NCBI RefSeq assembly: GCF_900155935.1 | Contig: NZ_FTLW01000002.1 | Location: forward strand, 496,001-560,000 | DNA: 64,000 nt | Reading direction: 5' to 3' | Source: Solilutibacter tolerans | GTDB taxonomy: Bacteria; Pseudomonadota; Gammaproteobacteria; Xanthomonadales; Xanthomonadaceae | Shown here: positions 34,601 to 43,713 of the stretch, piece by piece | How the letters are laid out: each line of letters begins with the position of its first letter | Position numbering within the stretch: position 1 is the stretch's first letter | Notes under the pieces: generated by a model | Seen by the model: only the letters and a program-made list of their open reading frames with translations | Database searches by the model: none | What the model was told of the DNA's origin: nothing | Made by a program: the position numbers and the translations under genes

Positions 34601-37183
34601 ATGAGCCTGACCGACTACCGTCGCAAGCGAAGCTTCGACAAGACGCGCGAACCGGAACCGGGCAAGGCGGTCCCGAAGGGGCAACGGGCGATCTTCGTGG
34701 TCCAGCTCCACCACGCCAGCCGCCGGCATTACGATTTCCGTTTGCAGGTGGGCGACGCCCTAAAGAGCTGGGCGGTTCCGAAAGGACCCAGCTACGACCC
34801 CAGCGTGAAGCGCATGGCGGTGGAGGTTGAAGACCACCCCATCGATTACGCCACCTTTCAAGGCGAAATCCCCAAGGGGGAATACGGCGGCGGGCACGTT
34901 GCCCAGTTTGATCACGGCGTGTGGGCCACCGACGGCGATCCCGAAGAGCAACTCGTTAAAGGCCACCTGCGCTTTGAACTGTTCGGCACCAAGCTCAAGG
35001 GCGGCTGGCATCTGGTGCGCTCAGGCAAACCCGCCAAGCAACCACAGTGGCTGCTGTTCAAAGACAAGGACGACTACGCCGGCACGCTGGAGGCCGACGA
35101 TCTGCTCGCCGACGTGGCAGAGGCGCCGGCCGTGGATCTCAAGCGCGCGGGCTCCGGCAAGACGAACAAGAAGAAGCTGACGGCGGTCCCGGCAAAAAAG
35201 GGACGCAAGAAGGATTGGGCGAAGAAAGCCTCCGCTTTGCCCAAGGCCAAAAAGGGCGCCGCCCCCGCAGGGCCGTTCGAGCCCCAACTGGCCAAACTGG
35301 GCGAGTCCCCGCCCGAAGGCGAGCAGTGGATCCACGAGCTCAAGTGGGACGGCTACCGCATCCTGGCCACCATCGCCAAGGGCGAAGTGAGGTTGTGGTC
35401 TCGCAACGCGCTGGAATGGACCGCGAAGATTCCCGACATCCGCGACGCGGTTGCAGCGCTGGGCCTCGAGTCCGGGGCGCTGGACGGTGAGCTCATCGCC
35501 GGCAGCGGCACCAAGCAGGACTTCAACCTGCTCCAGTCCACACTGTCAGGCGAGCGCCAGGGCAAGCTGGCCTATGCGCTGTTCGACGTGCTCCACCTCA
35601 ACGGGGTGGACCTCTCGGGCGCACCGCTCCTCGAGCGCAAAGCGTTGCTCCAGGAACTTCTGGACGACGCACCGGCCCACTTGGCGTTCAGTTCTCACAT
35701 TGAGGGCGACGGGGAGGCAGCTTTCAAGCTCGCGGGGGATCGCCACTTCGAAGGCATCATCTCCAAACGCGCCGACCGTCCTTACCACGGTGGTCGGAGC
35801 GAGGATTGGCGCAAGACCAAGCAGCTGGTCAGTGATGAATTCGCGGTGGTGGGCTACACCGCTCCGAAGGGCAGCCGAACCGGGTTCGGATCACTGCTGT
35901 TGGCCAAGCCGGATGCCGAGCACGGCTGGCGCTACGTGGGCCGTGTGGGAACCGGTTTCAACGACGAACTAATGCGCGAGGTCACTAAGAAGCTGGCCAA
36001 GCGTGGGGGCAAAAAGCCCACCGCGTTCGTGGGAACCACCGACACCGACTTGCGCACCGCCACCTGGTTTGCCCCGCGCTTTGTGGTCGAGGTGTTTTTT
36101 CGCGGCATCGGCCGGCAGGACCTGTTGCGCCAGCCCTCGCTCAAGGCCATTCGCCCCGACAAGGACGTGGCGGATCTGGCCGACAGCGACCGGGCAGAAA
36201 AGCCCGCCAAGGCACCGAGCCTGGCCAAAGCCGCCAAGGTCAGTAAGGTGACCAAGTCCACCAAGGCCGGCAAGACAGCAGCGAAAGCTGGCAAGAAGGG
36301 CGCCACAACGGCGGATCTGCCCAAGCTCTCCAGTCCCACGAAGATCCTGTTCCCCGATAGTCGTATCACGAAGCAAGACGTGTGGGACTACTACTTGGCG
36401 GTGGCCGACCACTTGTTGCCGGAGATTGCTGGGCGGCCGCTGTCCATCATCCGGTGCCCGGCGGGCATCGAGCGGCCGTGCTTCTTCCAGAAACACCTGA
36501 CCGCGGGGCTGGAGCGGGTGGACACCGTCAAGCTCAAGGAGGAATCCGGCGCTAACGCGGATTACCTGGTGGTGGAAGACCTGCCGGGGTTGATGGAGCT
36601 GGTGCAGTTCAACGCGCTGGAGTTTCACCCGTGGGGCTCGCACGCCCAAGAACCCGATCGCGCTGACCGGGTGGTGTTCGACCTGGATCCCGGTGAGGGC
36701 GTGCCGTTCTCGGAGATCAGGAAGGCGGCGACGGACATCCGCAAGCTGCTGGAACAGCTGGAACTAGAATCGTTCCTGCGCGTGTCTGGCGGCAAGGGCC
36801 TCCACGTGGTGGTGCCCTTGAATCCGGGGTGCGATTGGGATCTTACCAAGCGCTTCGCGCACGGTTTCGCCGACGCGCTGGCCCGTTCGGAGCCGGACCG
36901 CTTCCTATCCACCGCAGCCAAGAGCAAACGCAACAAGCGGATCTTTGTGGACTACCTGCGCAACGGGCGGGGCGCCACCGCGGTGGCCTCCTACTCTATG
37001 CGGGGGCGCGCCGGTGCGCCCGTCGCTCTGCCGCTGGCCTGGAGCGAGCTATCTAAGCTAGATAAGGCGAATGCGTTCTCGATCAAGGACGTGCCCGCCA
37101 GACTGAAGCGCAGGCGGAAAGACCCATGGGAAGACATCGGAAGAATCAAACAGAACCTCGCACGTTGGGCGCATAACGAATAG
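34601..37183 (+). CDS. ligD: Multifunctional ATP-dependent DNA ligase D
   Basis: 860 residues in the PE-LIG-POL order seen in Pseudomonas LigD. The 3'-phosphoesterase domain is at about 25-165 (VVQLHHASRRHYDFRLQ, PKGEYGGGHV). The ligase domain is at about 225-525 with nucleotidyl Lys248 in HELKWDGYRI, GELIAGSG, and the OB fold to about 525. The primase/polymerase domain runs from about 570 with FDLDPGEG (metal Asp pair), RVSGGKGLHVVVPL and YLRNGRGATAVASYS. Lys/Ala-rich linkers join the domains. It processes ends, fills gaps and seals breaks held by Ku. Confidence 0.96.
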   Translation: MSLTDYRRKRSFDKTREPEPGKAVPKGQRAIFVVQLHHASRRHYDFRLQVGDALKSWAVPKGPSYDPSVKRMAVEVEDHPIDYATFQGEIPKGEYGGGHVAQFDHGVWATDGDPEEQLVKGHLRFELFGTKLKGGWHLVRSGKPAKQPQWLLFKDKDDYAGTLEADDLLADVAEAPAVDLKRAGSGKTNKKKLTAVPAKKGRKKDWAKKASALPKAKKGAAPAGPFEPQLAKLGESPPEGEQWIHELKWDGYRILATIAKGEVRLWSRNALEWTAKIPDIRDAVAALGLESGALDGELIAGSGTKQDFNLLQSTLSGERQGKLAYALFDVLHLNGVDLSGAPLLERKALLQELLDDAPAHLAFSSHIEGDGEAAFKLAGDRHFEGIISKRADRPYHGGRSEDWRKTKQLVSDEFAVVGYTAPKGSRTGFGSLLLAKPDAEHGWRYVGRVGTGFNDELMREVTKKLAKRGGKKPTAFVGTTDTDLRTATWFAPRFVVEVFFRGIGRQDLLRQPSLKAIRPDKDVADLADSDRAEKPAKAPSLAKAAKVSKVTKSTKAGKTAAKAGKKGATTADLPKLSSPTKILFPDSRITKQDVWDYYLAVADHLLPEIAGRPLSIIRCPAGIERPCFFQKHLTAGLERVDTVKLKEESGANADYLVVEDLPGLMELVQFNALEFHPWGSHAQEPDRADRVVFDLDPGEGVPFSEIRKAATDIRKLLEQLELESFLRVSGGKGLHVVVPLNPGCDWDLTKRFAHGFADALARSEPDRFLSTAAKSKRNKRIFVDYLRNGRGATAVASYSMRGRAGAPVALPLAWSELSKLDKANAFSIKDVPARLKRRRKDPWEDIGRIKQNLARWAHNE

Positions 37184-37205
37184 AGGGCAATGTCCGCTTC
37201 TGGCC

Positions 37206-38794
37206 GAGGCTGTGTAAAAACTCCCGGGCGCGGTGCTGCCGACGACGATGCAGCCAGTTTGAGCAACCAGCGCTGCAGTAAAAGAACTTGATGCTCAGGC
37301 TGCGATGGCCCGCACCATGCCCTCGGTGCCCATGATCTTGATCATCCGCTTCATGTTGTAGGCCAGAACTGCCAGGCTGATCTCCGTTTTGACCTTCGGT
37401 AGCGTCTTCGTCAGCAACGGCGTCGTGCCGAGCCATGATTTCAGCGTGCCGAAGACATGTTCCACCGTCTGCCTTCGCACCACCGCTGTTTGCGGCCTGG
37501 CATCCAGCAGCATCTGCATTCGTTCGAGCACATGCTCGTGCTCCCATCGTCCGATACGCCTGTAGCTGGCAGTCGTGCATTGCTTCCGGATCAGGCAGCG
37601 GGGGCAGGCGGAGGACCAGTACTTGTGCAAGGTCAGCCCTTTCTCCTCTGTCGTAAAGCGGTGGATCGCCCGTTCGCCCGCCGGACATTCGTACTCATCA
37701 GCGGCTTCGTCGTAGACGAAATCGCGTTTGTCGAACCGGCCTTCGGCCTTGGCGTTGGATGTCAGAGGCTTGGGTACCAACGGGATGACGCCTGCCTCCT
37801 CGCACGCCAGGATCTCCGGGGCACTGAAGTAACCACGGTCCGCCAGCGCCGTCATATGCTCGGCGCCAAGGGCGTCCTTGGCCTTCATCGCCATGCGTGA
37901 GAGTTGCGCACGGTCGTGATCGTCGTTTGTCACGTCGTATGCCACGATCAGGTGGTGCTTGGCGTCGACCGCCGCCTGGACGTTGTAGCCCACCGTGCCC
38001 GTGCCACGGCCACTTGAGGTCATTGATCTCGCGTCGGGATCCGTCAGCGAGATCTGGTGATCGGGGGTGGCCTCAAGCTGCTTTTCAATCTCGTCGAGCT
38101 TCTCCATCTGCGCATGCAGCTTGGCCAGCTTGTCTCTCAGCTGGGGAACGCGGCCCTCTGGCAACAAAGTGGGATCGCGATCTGACCGGTCCAGCTCGGC
38201 TAGGTAACGCGCAACGCTGTCCTCCAGTTGTTGCCGGCGCCCCTTGATCTTGCCGACGGTGAAGTTGCGATCCCGACTGTTCACTGCCTTCAGCTTGCTG
38301 CCGTCAATCGCGACGATTGCATGCGAGAAGACCTTCATGTTCCGGCACAGCGCGACGAACCGACTGCACACGGCTGTGATCGCGCCGCCGTTGTCCTTGC
38401 GGAAGTCGGCGATGGTCTTGAAGTCCGGCGCCAGTCGACCGGTCAGCCAGATCAGCTCCAGGTTCCGTTGCGCCTCCCGTTCCAGGCGCCGGCTGGACTG
38501 GATGCGATTGAGGTAACCGTAGATGTAGATCTTGAGCAGCGCGGCGGGGTGATAGGCAGGACGGCCACCAGCCCCGCGATTGACCGCCTCGAAGCCCAGC
38601 GCGCTCAGGTCGAGCGCTTCGACGAAGGCATCGACCACCCGCACCGGGTTGTCTTCGTGGACGTAGTCTTCCAGCCGATCAGGGAGAAGAAGCCCCTGGG
38701 AACGATCAACGCCATCCACGAATCGCTTCATGCAGAGCACCCATTGACCGGTGCTCAGATCATGCCAGTGAAGGTGGGGTTTTCACACAGCCTC
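37206..38794. mobile_element. IS1182-family insertion sequence, 1589 bp
   Basis: The ends are defined by near-matching terminal inverted repeats. The left begins GAGGCTGTGTAAAAAC and the right, read inward, begins GAGGCTGTGTGAAAAC. Both ends are bordered by GGCC (37202-37205 and 38795-38798), consistent with a 4-bp target duplication. The element carries one intact transposase gene and nothing else. It lies in the loop of a pre-existing hairpin between ligD and umuC and interrupts neither gene. Confidence 0.88.
37295..38740 (-). CDS. IS1182-family transposase
   Basis: 481 residues and apparently intact. The N-terminal DUF772-type domain is seen in PAYHPAALLKIYIYGYLNRI and SRRLEREAQRNLELIWL. 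The DDE catalytic core includes AIVAIDGSKLKAVNS (first Asp), LADRGYFS (second Asp region) and a C-terminal VEHVFGTLKSW (Glu). A cysteine segment (SSACPRCLIRKQC) lies before the last catalytic residue, as in IS1182 proteins. The full reading frame and good inverted repeats suggest a recent insertion. Confidence 0.93.
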   Translation of the reverse strand: MLCMKRFVDGVDRSQGLLLPDRLEDYVHEDNPVRVVDAFVEALDLSALGFEAVNRGAGGRPAYHPAALLKIYIYGYLNRIQSSRRLEREAQRNLELIWLTGRLAPDFKTIADFRKDNGGAITAVCSRFVALCRNMKVFSHAIVAIDGSKLKAVNSRDRNFTVGKIKGRRQQLEDSVARYLAELDRSDRDPTLLPEGRVPQLRDKLAKLHAQMEKLDEIEKQLEATPDHQISLTDPDARSMTSSGRGTGTVGYNVQAAVDAKHHLIVAYDVTNDDHDRAQLSRMAMKAKDALGAEHMTALADRGYFSAPEILACEEAGVIPLVPKPLTSNAKAEGRFDKRDFVYDEAADEYECPAGERAIHRFTTEEKGLTLHKYWSSACPRCLIRKQCTTASYRRIGRWEHEHVLERMQMLLDARPQTAVVRRQTVEHVFGTLKSWLGTTPLLTKTLPKVKTEISLAVLAYNMKRMIKIMGTEGMVRAIAA

Positions 38795-38799
38795 GGCCT

Positions 38800-40098
38800 T
38801 TAGCGGACTCTGATTAGCTCATCCCACTTCGTCGTATAAGAGGGCGACAGCGACTTGAGCATCGGGCGCCATTGAGCTTCTCCGCCATGTCGCTTCACTT
38901 GATCAGGCCGCACACCACCGACCCTCCAACCAGCAGCGCCGAGCCCCAATGTGCCTCGCCCGTACTTGGCGTTGATGCGATCGAGTACTTCCATACCCCG
39001 CTCGCGTCTAGGATCTGGCGCCGAGAAAAAATCCGCTTGTCGCTGGCCACCACGAACTAGGTCAACTAGCCCGACGCCGCCACGTTTGAACGCCTGCCCT
39101 GGTTTAATGATTGACTTTGCGAGCCAGCGCACTGCTAGTAAGACATCACGCGTGTCCTGAGTTGGAAACGGAAGCGGCACCGTGCGCGAGACATGGAAGC
39201 CGTTGCCCTTATGCGGGTTGCCATCCAGCCACACCCACACTGCTGATGCTGCGAGGCCACGGCCTCGCATCTTTTCTGCTGCAACCGTGGCGAATGTCAC
39301 CAGAGCATCCATCGGATCTGTCACATCGCGACCAAACATTCGCGAAACGATGATCTGTTGGCGATCTGGTTCTTCTAACTCTAAATCTCCACATGGGATT
39401 CCGCGTAATTCGGTTTGGGTTCGCGCGAGCACCACCCCGTATTGGGCACGTACGTGCTCGGCAGGTAAGGCAGCAAGATCGGCAGCCGTCTCGACGCCTT
39501 CCTTGGCGAGCCTTTTGGCGAACTGTCGCCCGACGCCCCAGACATCCTCGACCGGCAAGTTATGAATGTTGTCCGGTGTGGCATGGAAAACAGCCAGTCG
39601 GCCGGCATGGATGGCTCGCTTGGACTGGTTCTTCGCGAGCTTGTTGCCTGCCTTGGCAAGCGTCCGGGTGATGCCGAGGCCTACGCAGCACGGGATACCC
39701 ACCCATTGGAGGATCCTTTCTCTTGCTTCAAGGCAGAGCGCGACGGGGTCGGCAATTCCCTCTATATCGACGAAATTCTCGTCAATGGAATACACCTCCA
39801 CTCGCGGAAACATCTCACGCAGGATGGTCACGATCCGGGCAGACATGTCTCCATACAACGCGAAATTGGCCGAGCGCACCTGAACCTGCTTCCGGATATC
39901 TTCTGGCACCTGGAAGATAGGGGTGCCGATCTTCAGTCCCAGCGCCTTGGCCTCAGGCGACAGGGCGATGCAGCAGCCATCGCCATTACCCAGCACGACT
40001 GTGGGGACACCAAGAAGGCTTGGATCCCACATGCGCTCACAGGACACGTAGAACGTGTTGCCATCGATAAGCGCAAAACGTGGCGCTGGCTCAGACAT
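38800..40098 (-). CDS. umuC: Y-family DNA polymerase V catalytic subunit
   Basis: 432 residues read from ATG 40098, which overlaps the umuD stop, so the two genes are translationally coupled. The catalytic palm has [17 protein letters not shown] (first Asp) and [13 protein letters not shown] (Asp-Glu). Little-finger and C-terminal segments follow, including [17 protein letters not shown] as in UmuC proteins. It performs error-prone translesion synthesis with UmuD'2 in the SOS response. Its stop codon lies inside the right arm of the hairpin that the IS split. Confidence 0.94.
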   Translation of the reverse strand: MSEPAPRFALIDGNTFYVSCERMWDPSLLGVPTVVLGNGDGCCIALSPEAKALGLKIGTPIFQVPEDIRKQVQVRSANFALYGDMSARIVTILREMFPRVEVYSIDENFVDIEGIADPVALCLEARERILQWVGIPCCVGLGITRTLAKAGNKLAKNQSKRAIHAGRLAVFHATPDNIHNLPVEDVWGVGRQFAKRLAKEGVETAADLAALPAEHVRAQYGVVLARTQTELRGIPCGDLELEEPDRQQIIVSRMFGRDVTDPMDALVTFATVAAEKMRGRGLAASAVWVWLDGNPHKGNGFHVSRTVPLPFPTQDTRDVLLAVRWLAKSIIKPGQAFKRGGVGLVDLVRGGQRQADFFSAPDPRRERGMEVLDRINAKYGRGTLGLGAAGWRVGGVRPDQVKRHGGEAQWRPMLKSLSPSYTTKWDELIRVR

Positions 40099-40561
40099 GG
40101 AAGTGCACGCTGCTACGCACCACGCCCCAGATGTCGAGCTCGACGTCCTCAGGCACGAATATCGACGTGTGCCCCTCGCTGCTTGCCAGCACGATTCGGT
40201 TGCCCCGAACGTAGAGCTTCTTGCACACGAAACCACCCTCCCACAGCACGACGACGGTGTGGCCAGGGCGTGGAGAGATGGAGCGGTCGACGATGAGCAG
40301 GTCACCGTCATGAATGCCGAAGTCGACCATGGACCCCCCGCAGTCGGCTTGAACCAGGAAAGTTGCTGGGGGGTTGGCGATCAGCTTCTCGTTGAGGTCT
40401 AGCCGGTCATCCTCACGGAAAAAATCCTCCGCGGGACTTGGGAAGCCGCAAGCAGCCGAGGTGGCAAGCATCGGTAGGGAGCGCTGGCTGAGTGCTGATA
40501 CCGAGCCAAGAAATCCCGTTGGAGTCGGCAGTGGACGGCGCGAGACAGGAATGGTGAGCAT
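40091..40561 (-). CDS. umuD: UmuD self-cleaving S24 peptidase
   Basis: 156 residues with AGGAGG upstream of the ATG at 40561. The cleavage site is in [12 protein letters not shown] (Cys-Gly bond, as in E. coli UmuD). The nucleophile is Ser in [19 protein letters not shown] and the general base is Lys in VCKKLYV. RecA filament-stimulated self-cleavage yields UmuD', the cofactor of polymerase V. The upstream region, shared with the divergent SRAP gene, contains a large nested inverted repeat. A clear LexA box could not be identified. Confidence 0.93.
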   Translation of the reverse strand: MLTIPVSRRPLPTPTGFLGSVSALSQRSLPMLATSAACGFPSPAEDFFREDDRLDLNEKLIANPPATFLVQADCGGSMVDFGIHDGDLLIVDRSISPRPGHTVVVLWEGGFVCKKLYVRGNRIVLASSEGHTSIFVPEDVELDIWGVVRSSVHFHV

Positions 40562-40599
40562 GGCGAGAGATCCTCCTAGGCCCGCGGCTCACAAGTTGA

Positions 40600-40640
40600 G
40601 ACACGGGTGACGAGGCTACGCCTCGAATCTGGCCCGTGTC
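40600..40640. promoter_or_regulatory. Nested inverted repeat between umuDC and SRAP gene
   Basis: The outer arms are GACACGGG (40600-40607) and CCCGTGTC (40633-40640). The inner arms CGAGGC and GCCTCG are separated by TAC (40611-40625). It lies in the intergenic region serving two divergent DNA-damage genes. It may be an operator or a hairpin in either 5' leader. It does not match the E. coli-type LexA consensus. Confidence 0.55.
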
Positions 40641-40727
40641 ATTTAGTACTTCGCTGAACAGGGCTGTGGAACGTCAGAGCAAGTTTCACGCGGGTGAGCC
40701 TTACACTCTCAGCAGGAGGAAGGATTC

Positions 40728-41702
40728 ATGTGCTACTCGGCTGAATGCTGGGCGCTCTACGACGCCTATGTACAAGAGTTCGATGCAGACATCGACATCA
40801 AGGCGTTCTGGGAAATCTACCTAGAGCGCGATGAAAAGTACCGCATCCGTAAGAAACTGTCCGATGGCACCAAGATTCCCAAGGGCGTGGATCTAAACTT
40901 CCGGCGGCCGAAATCAGAGCTTGAAGGAAAGATCCAAGACCTGATCGGTGAATGGAATGGGCGTAAGTTGGCCGAGAGCGAAGCCGAACTCGCCAAACAA
41001 GAAGCTCGCCTTGCTGCTGCAGTGGAGAAGCTCAAGGTCAAAGAAACCAAAACTGCACTCAACGAGCAACGCATCGCCGGCAACAAGATCAAGCAGATGA
41101 CGCGGTGGATCGAAGATGCAAAACGCACTCGCCACGAGCCAGCCCGCGACGACAGAATCTTCCCGGACTGGTACGCCCCGGTGATGATCATTGAGAACGG
41201 CAAGAAGATCATCCGCCCTATGCGCTATCACTGCCGTCCGGCAGGCATGTCCGCTTCCAGTGATGTGACTAAGGAAGGGCGCATTTCCGGAAAATACAAC
41301 GCTCGCCGTGACAACCTCACTCGGTTTTGGCGCAAACAGTTCGGGCGTACGCATGCGCTGGTGCTGGCCGAAACCTTCTATGAGAATGTTGACGACGGCA
41401 AAGGCGGCAGTAAGGAAATCCAGTTCCGGCCGCGGACAGGCGAGACCATGTATATCGCCTGCGTGTATTCGCACTGGGTGGATCCCACGGGCAAGCAGCC
41501 AGACCTATGGTCTTTCGCTGCGATCACGGATGAACCGGAGCCTGAGGTGGCTGCTGCAGGGCATGATCGAACCATCATCAATATCAAACCCGAGCATGTG
41601 GAAGCGTGGCTGACGCCCGAAGGTCGCACGGATGAGGAGTTGTTCGCGATCTTCGACGACAGGCGGCACCCGTATTACGAGCTCGTCAAGGAAGCAGCGT
41701 GA
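40728..41702 (+). CDS. SRAP (HMCES/YedK-like) abasic-site protein, long variant
   Basis: 324 residues with AGGAGGAAGG before the ATG. The initiator Met is followed by Cys2, the residue that forms a thiazolidine crosslink with abasic sites in single-stranded DNA. The other SRAP elements are present: YNARRDN near 190, AETFYENV near 215 and GHDRTIINIKPEHVEAWL near 279. YedK is about 220 residues. Here an extra 120-150 residues with a charged coiled coil (ESEAELAKQEARLAAAVEKL) separate Cys2 from the rest. The gene is divergent from umuDC, fitting an SOS role. Confidence 0.85.
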   Translation: MCYSAECWALYDAYVQEFDADIDIKAFWEIYLERDEKYRIRKKLSDGTKIPKGVDLNFRRPKSELEGKIQDLIGEWNGRKLAESEAELAKQEARLAAAVEKLKVKETKTALNEQRIAGNKIKQMTRWIEDAKRTRHEPARDDRIFPDWYAPVMIIENGKKIIRPMRYHCRPAGMSASSDVTKEGRISGKYNARRDNLTRFWRKQFGRTHALVLAETFYENVDDGKGGSKEIQFRPRTGETMYIACVYSHWVDPTGKQPDLWSFAAITDEPEPEVAAAGHDRTIINIKPEHVEAWLTPEGRTDEELFAIFDDRRHPYYELVKEAA

Positions 41703-42019
41703 AGGAAACAGAGGTCGAGCGGTTGACGCGCAAGAGGGATGCTGCCTACGACGAACGAATGTATCTGGTGGCTGCGCTTGCCAGGCTGTTTCCTTCCGGA
41801 ATCAGAGATACGACAACACCAGGTTGGACCTCAGACTGGAAGGGCTGCGTGTATATCGACCTGCCGTCAGGACAGATCAGTTACCACTACCACACCCGCC
41901 ATGAGGCGTTATTTAGTGGCCTGCCTGCATACATCAGCCCGTGGGACATGCATACGAAGGATGACGTCCATGCGAGACTTGCTGCACTGTGGAATGACGG
42001 CATAAAGAAAGCCATATGA
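41699..42019 (+). CDS. Hypothetical protein (106 aa)
   Basis: Starts with GTG at 41699, overlapping the SRAP stop (GTGA), so probably co-translated. A short N-terminal charged helix precedes a compact part with YIDLPSGQISYHYHTRHEAL and WDMHTKDDVHARL, a pattern seen in phage and plasmid hypothetical proteins. No function can be assigned. It is part of a three-gene run from 40728 to 42297. Confidence 0.6.
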   Translation: MKETEVERLTRKRDAAYDERMYLVAALARLFPSGIRDTTTPGWTSDWKGCVYIDLPSGQISYHYHTRHEALFSGLPAYISPWDMHTKDDVHARLAALWNDGIKKAI

Positions 42020-42297
42020 AGGACCAATCAACCACTGCCACTTCCCTTGAGGATAAGTTGGTAGCTCTGCGCGTGTTCGTGGATACCTTCAAAGTCCCCG
42101 ACACGATGACCTTTCGCCAGCTCGCCGAGCGCTACAAGCAAGAAGTCGATGCATTAGGCCTGGGGAATTTCGACTGGAAGGGAAAGCACTCTGAAGAAAT
42201 TGAACAACTAATCTTTGATATCAACGAAGGAGAAGACATCAGAGGCTGGATTCGCTATGAGGAAGGGCTGGATGATTTTGTGCGGCGAAGCCAGTAA
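42016..42297 (+). CDS. Hypothetical protein (93 aa)
   Basis: The ATG overlaps the previous stop (ATGA), giving tight coupling. The product is a small acidic, soluble, mainly helical protein (FRQLAERYKQEVDALGL, EEIEQLIFDINEGEDIRGW). I recognise no family. Its position as the last gene of the SRAP run suggests an accessory or mobile-element origin. Confidence 0.55.
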   Translation: MKDQSTTATSLEDKLVALRVFVDTFKVPDTMTFRQLAERYKQEVDALGLGNFDWKGKHSEEIEQLIFDINEGEDIRGWIRYEEGLDDFVRRSQ

Positions 42298-42454
42298 ATC
42301 ACTGGCTGCGATATATGAGTAGGCTGGATGGTTACCGCGATGCAGAAATCGATACGGGTATATAAGTCTATTAACCGGATGCTTTGATTGCGTCAATTGA
42401 GGCCGCTATTGGCCGGAAGTCGCCTTTCCAAGCAGACAAAGCACCCGACTTGGA

Positions 42455-43201
42455 TCATGCAGGCGGCACCATCCAGTCAACACCCGACACGATTCCCCAA
42501 TTCCCTTTTTCATTGGGGCGGCGCCAACGAGGCGGACTCATCGTGCGGAGCTGAGCCAACGCGGCTTCATAGCCGGAGACGCGAAACTCCGCGCCCTTTT
42601 CTCCGATCTGGAATACGCCGCCGCGACCGACGTGCGGACCGAACCATGAGCCGTCCTTGGCCACGCGAACCAATTTGCCAACGGTTGTACGCGCCGCTTC
42701 CACGTCACGGTTTGCCATGGCTTTCGCAGCGGTATTAGCCGATTTGGCAGTGTGCTCGTCAGCTCGGGCCCGTGGCGATACTCGAGGCTCGCCGGCTACT
42801 TCGGAATACGTCGAACCGGAAGCTCGCTGCGCTTGGATCGCAACCGCGACATCGGGATCAAGATTTACCCAGATGACAGCACCGGACGGGTGCTTGTAGG
42901 AGACCGGTACTGCCAATGGCGTGGCGAGTTCCAGTTGCCAGGCGGTCGTCCACTTCATGGCGCGCCCGGACTCGAACTCGACCATGGGCACGCAATGCCG
43001 CGAGGCGTTTGATAGGAGCTCTTCCAGTCCAAGGGGGCCGTGGTTGCCGGTGACATTCGCAGTTCCAACGACCTGTCCACTTCCCTTGCGGATCAGTGCG
43101 ATGGGCCCACGCACCTGCGTGGGGCGGCTGCGCATCTCCCAATCCTTCTTGCCGGCTAGGATCAATGAAATCCATGGTTCGTCGATGATCAGTCCCTTCA
43201 A
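42455..43201 (-). CDS. ASCH-domain protein (248 aa)
   Basis: Starts with TTG at 43201 with a purine-rich ribosome binding site just upstream. Residues 1-110 form an ASCH/PUA-like beta-barrel (GLIIDEPWISLILAGKKDWEMRS, IALIRKGSGQVVGTANVTG), a fold that binds RNA or modified bases. The C-terminal half begins with a basic, Ala-rich linker and ends in a Trp-rich segment (PPRWRRPNEKGNWGIV) that I cannot classify. It is next to the tRNA gene. A role in RNA handling or defence is only a guess. Confidence 0.65.
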   Translation of the reverse strand: MKGLIIDEPWISLILAGKKDWEMRSRPTQVRGPIALIRKGSGQVVGTANVTGNHGPLGLEELLSNASRHCVPMVEFESGRAMKWTTAWQLELATPLAVPVSYKHPSGAVIWVNLDPDVAVAIQAQRASGSTYSEVAGEPRVSPRARADEHTAKSANTAAKAMANRDVEAARTTVGKLVRVAKDGSWFGPHVGRGGVFQIGEKGAEFRVSGYEAALAQLRTMSPPRWRRPNEKGNWGIVSGVDWMVPPA

Positions 43202-43388
43202 CTTCCCTTTCCCCTGTGGTCGGCTGCAACCAGTCCAGCTTAGGGGACGCGTGTCTCAGGAGGCGAGAAGGATGAGCGTCGGAGGGCCATAATGAGGCCT
43301 TGGATACGTCACATGGCCATTACTCATCCGCCAGCCTGTACCCAAAATTTCTTGGCACTGATCCGGCACAGATTTGTCACAGGAGGGG

Positions 43389-43465
43389 TGGCGCGCCTGG
43401 AGGGATTCGAACCCCCGACCAATGGCTTCGGAAGCCACTACTCTATCCGGCTGAGCTACAGGCGC
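43389..43465 (-). tRNA. tRNA-Arg (anticodon CCG)
   Basis: A 77-nt cloverleaf on the minus strand. The acceptor stem is GCGCCTG/CAGGCGC, the D-arm GCTCAGCCGGATAGAG, and the anticodon loop TTCCGAA with CCG in a GTGGC/GCCAT stem. The T-arm is GGGGGTTCGAATCCCTC, discriminator G and encoded CCA. All stems pair (one G-T pair in the anticodon stem). It is probably functional. Confidence 0.97.
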
Positions 43466-43548
43466 TTAAATCAACAACTTACATCGTTTGACGCAACCCT
43501 CTGACTACTGGCGCTGTGACACCTGCCGGACCCCATTTTGGGGCTGAG

Positions 43549-43594
43549 TAATGGCTTCGGAAGCCACTACTCTATCCGGCTGAGCTACGGGCGC
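43549..43594 (-). pseudogene. Partial tRNA-Arg copy (5' half)
   Basis: From the 5' end it reads acceptor GCGCCCG, D-arm and anticodon arm, then loses similarity exactly after the anticodon stem. A 39-nt segment (43550-43588) is identical to 43421-43459 in the intact tRNA. The acceptor differs (GCGCCCG here, GCGCCTG in the intact gene), so it is not a plain tandem duplication. This is a likely trace of integration or deletion at a tRNA gene. Confidence 0.85.
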
Positions 43595-43713
43595 GTTGTA
43601 TCGGCGAATCGCCGCCGCTCGCAGTGCAAGCGGGGTCACATTGTCGCACGCTGGCCCTGATTGCGGGAGCCGTCGCGGAGGCGAGTGGGCCTACCTGTTA
43701 TCTTTGCCGCCGC

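Larger units (their letters stand above)
37192..38808. repeat. Hairpin repeat split by the insertion sequence
   Basis: The left arm GTCCGCT (37192-37198) and right arm AGCGGAC (38802-38808) are exact complements now separated by the IS. Removing the IS and one GGCC restores a 7-bp stem with a 10-nt loop centred on GGCC. The arms match the dispersed hairpin family near 6100, 9600 and 24900. The right arm includes the umuC stop codon, so the original hairpin sat between two convergent genes, probably as a shared transcript end. Confidence 0.75.

Noticed and set aside
40562-40727. LexA box upstream of umuD
   Set aside because: TTAG and CTG-type half sites occur by chance, but none forms a complete E. 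coli- or Xanthomonas-type LexA palindrome.
43292-43504. Frames containing the 'GFEPPTNGF' type peptide
   Set aside because: This is the well-known false translation of a tRNA gene. The DNA folds as tRNA-Arg(CCG).
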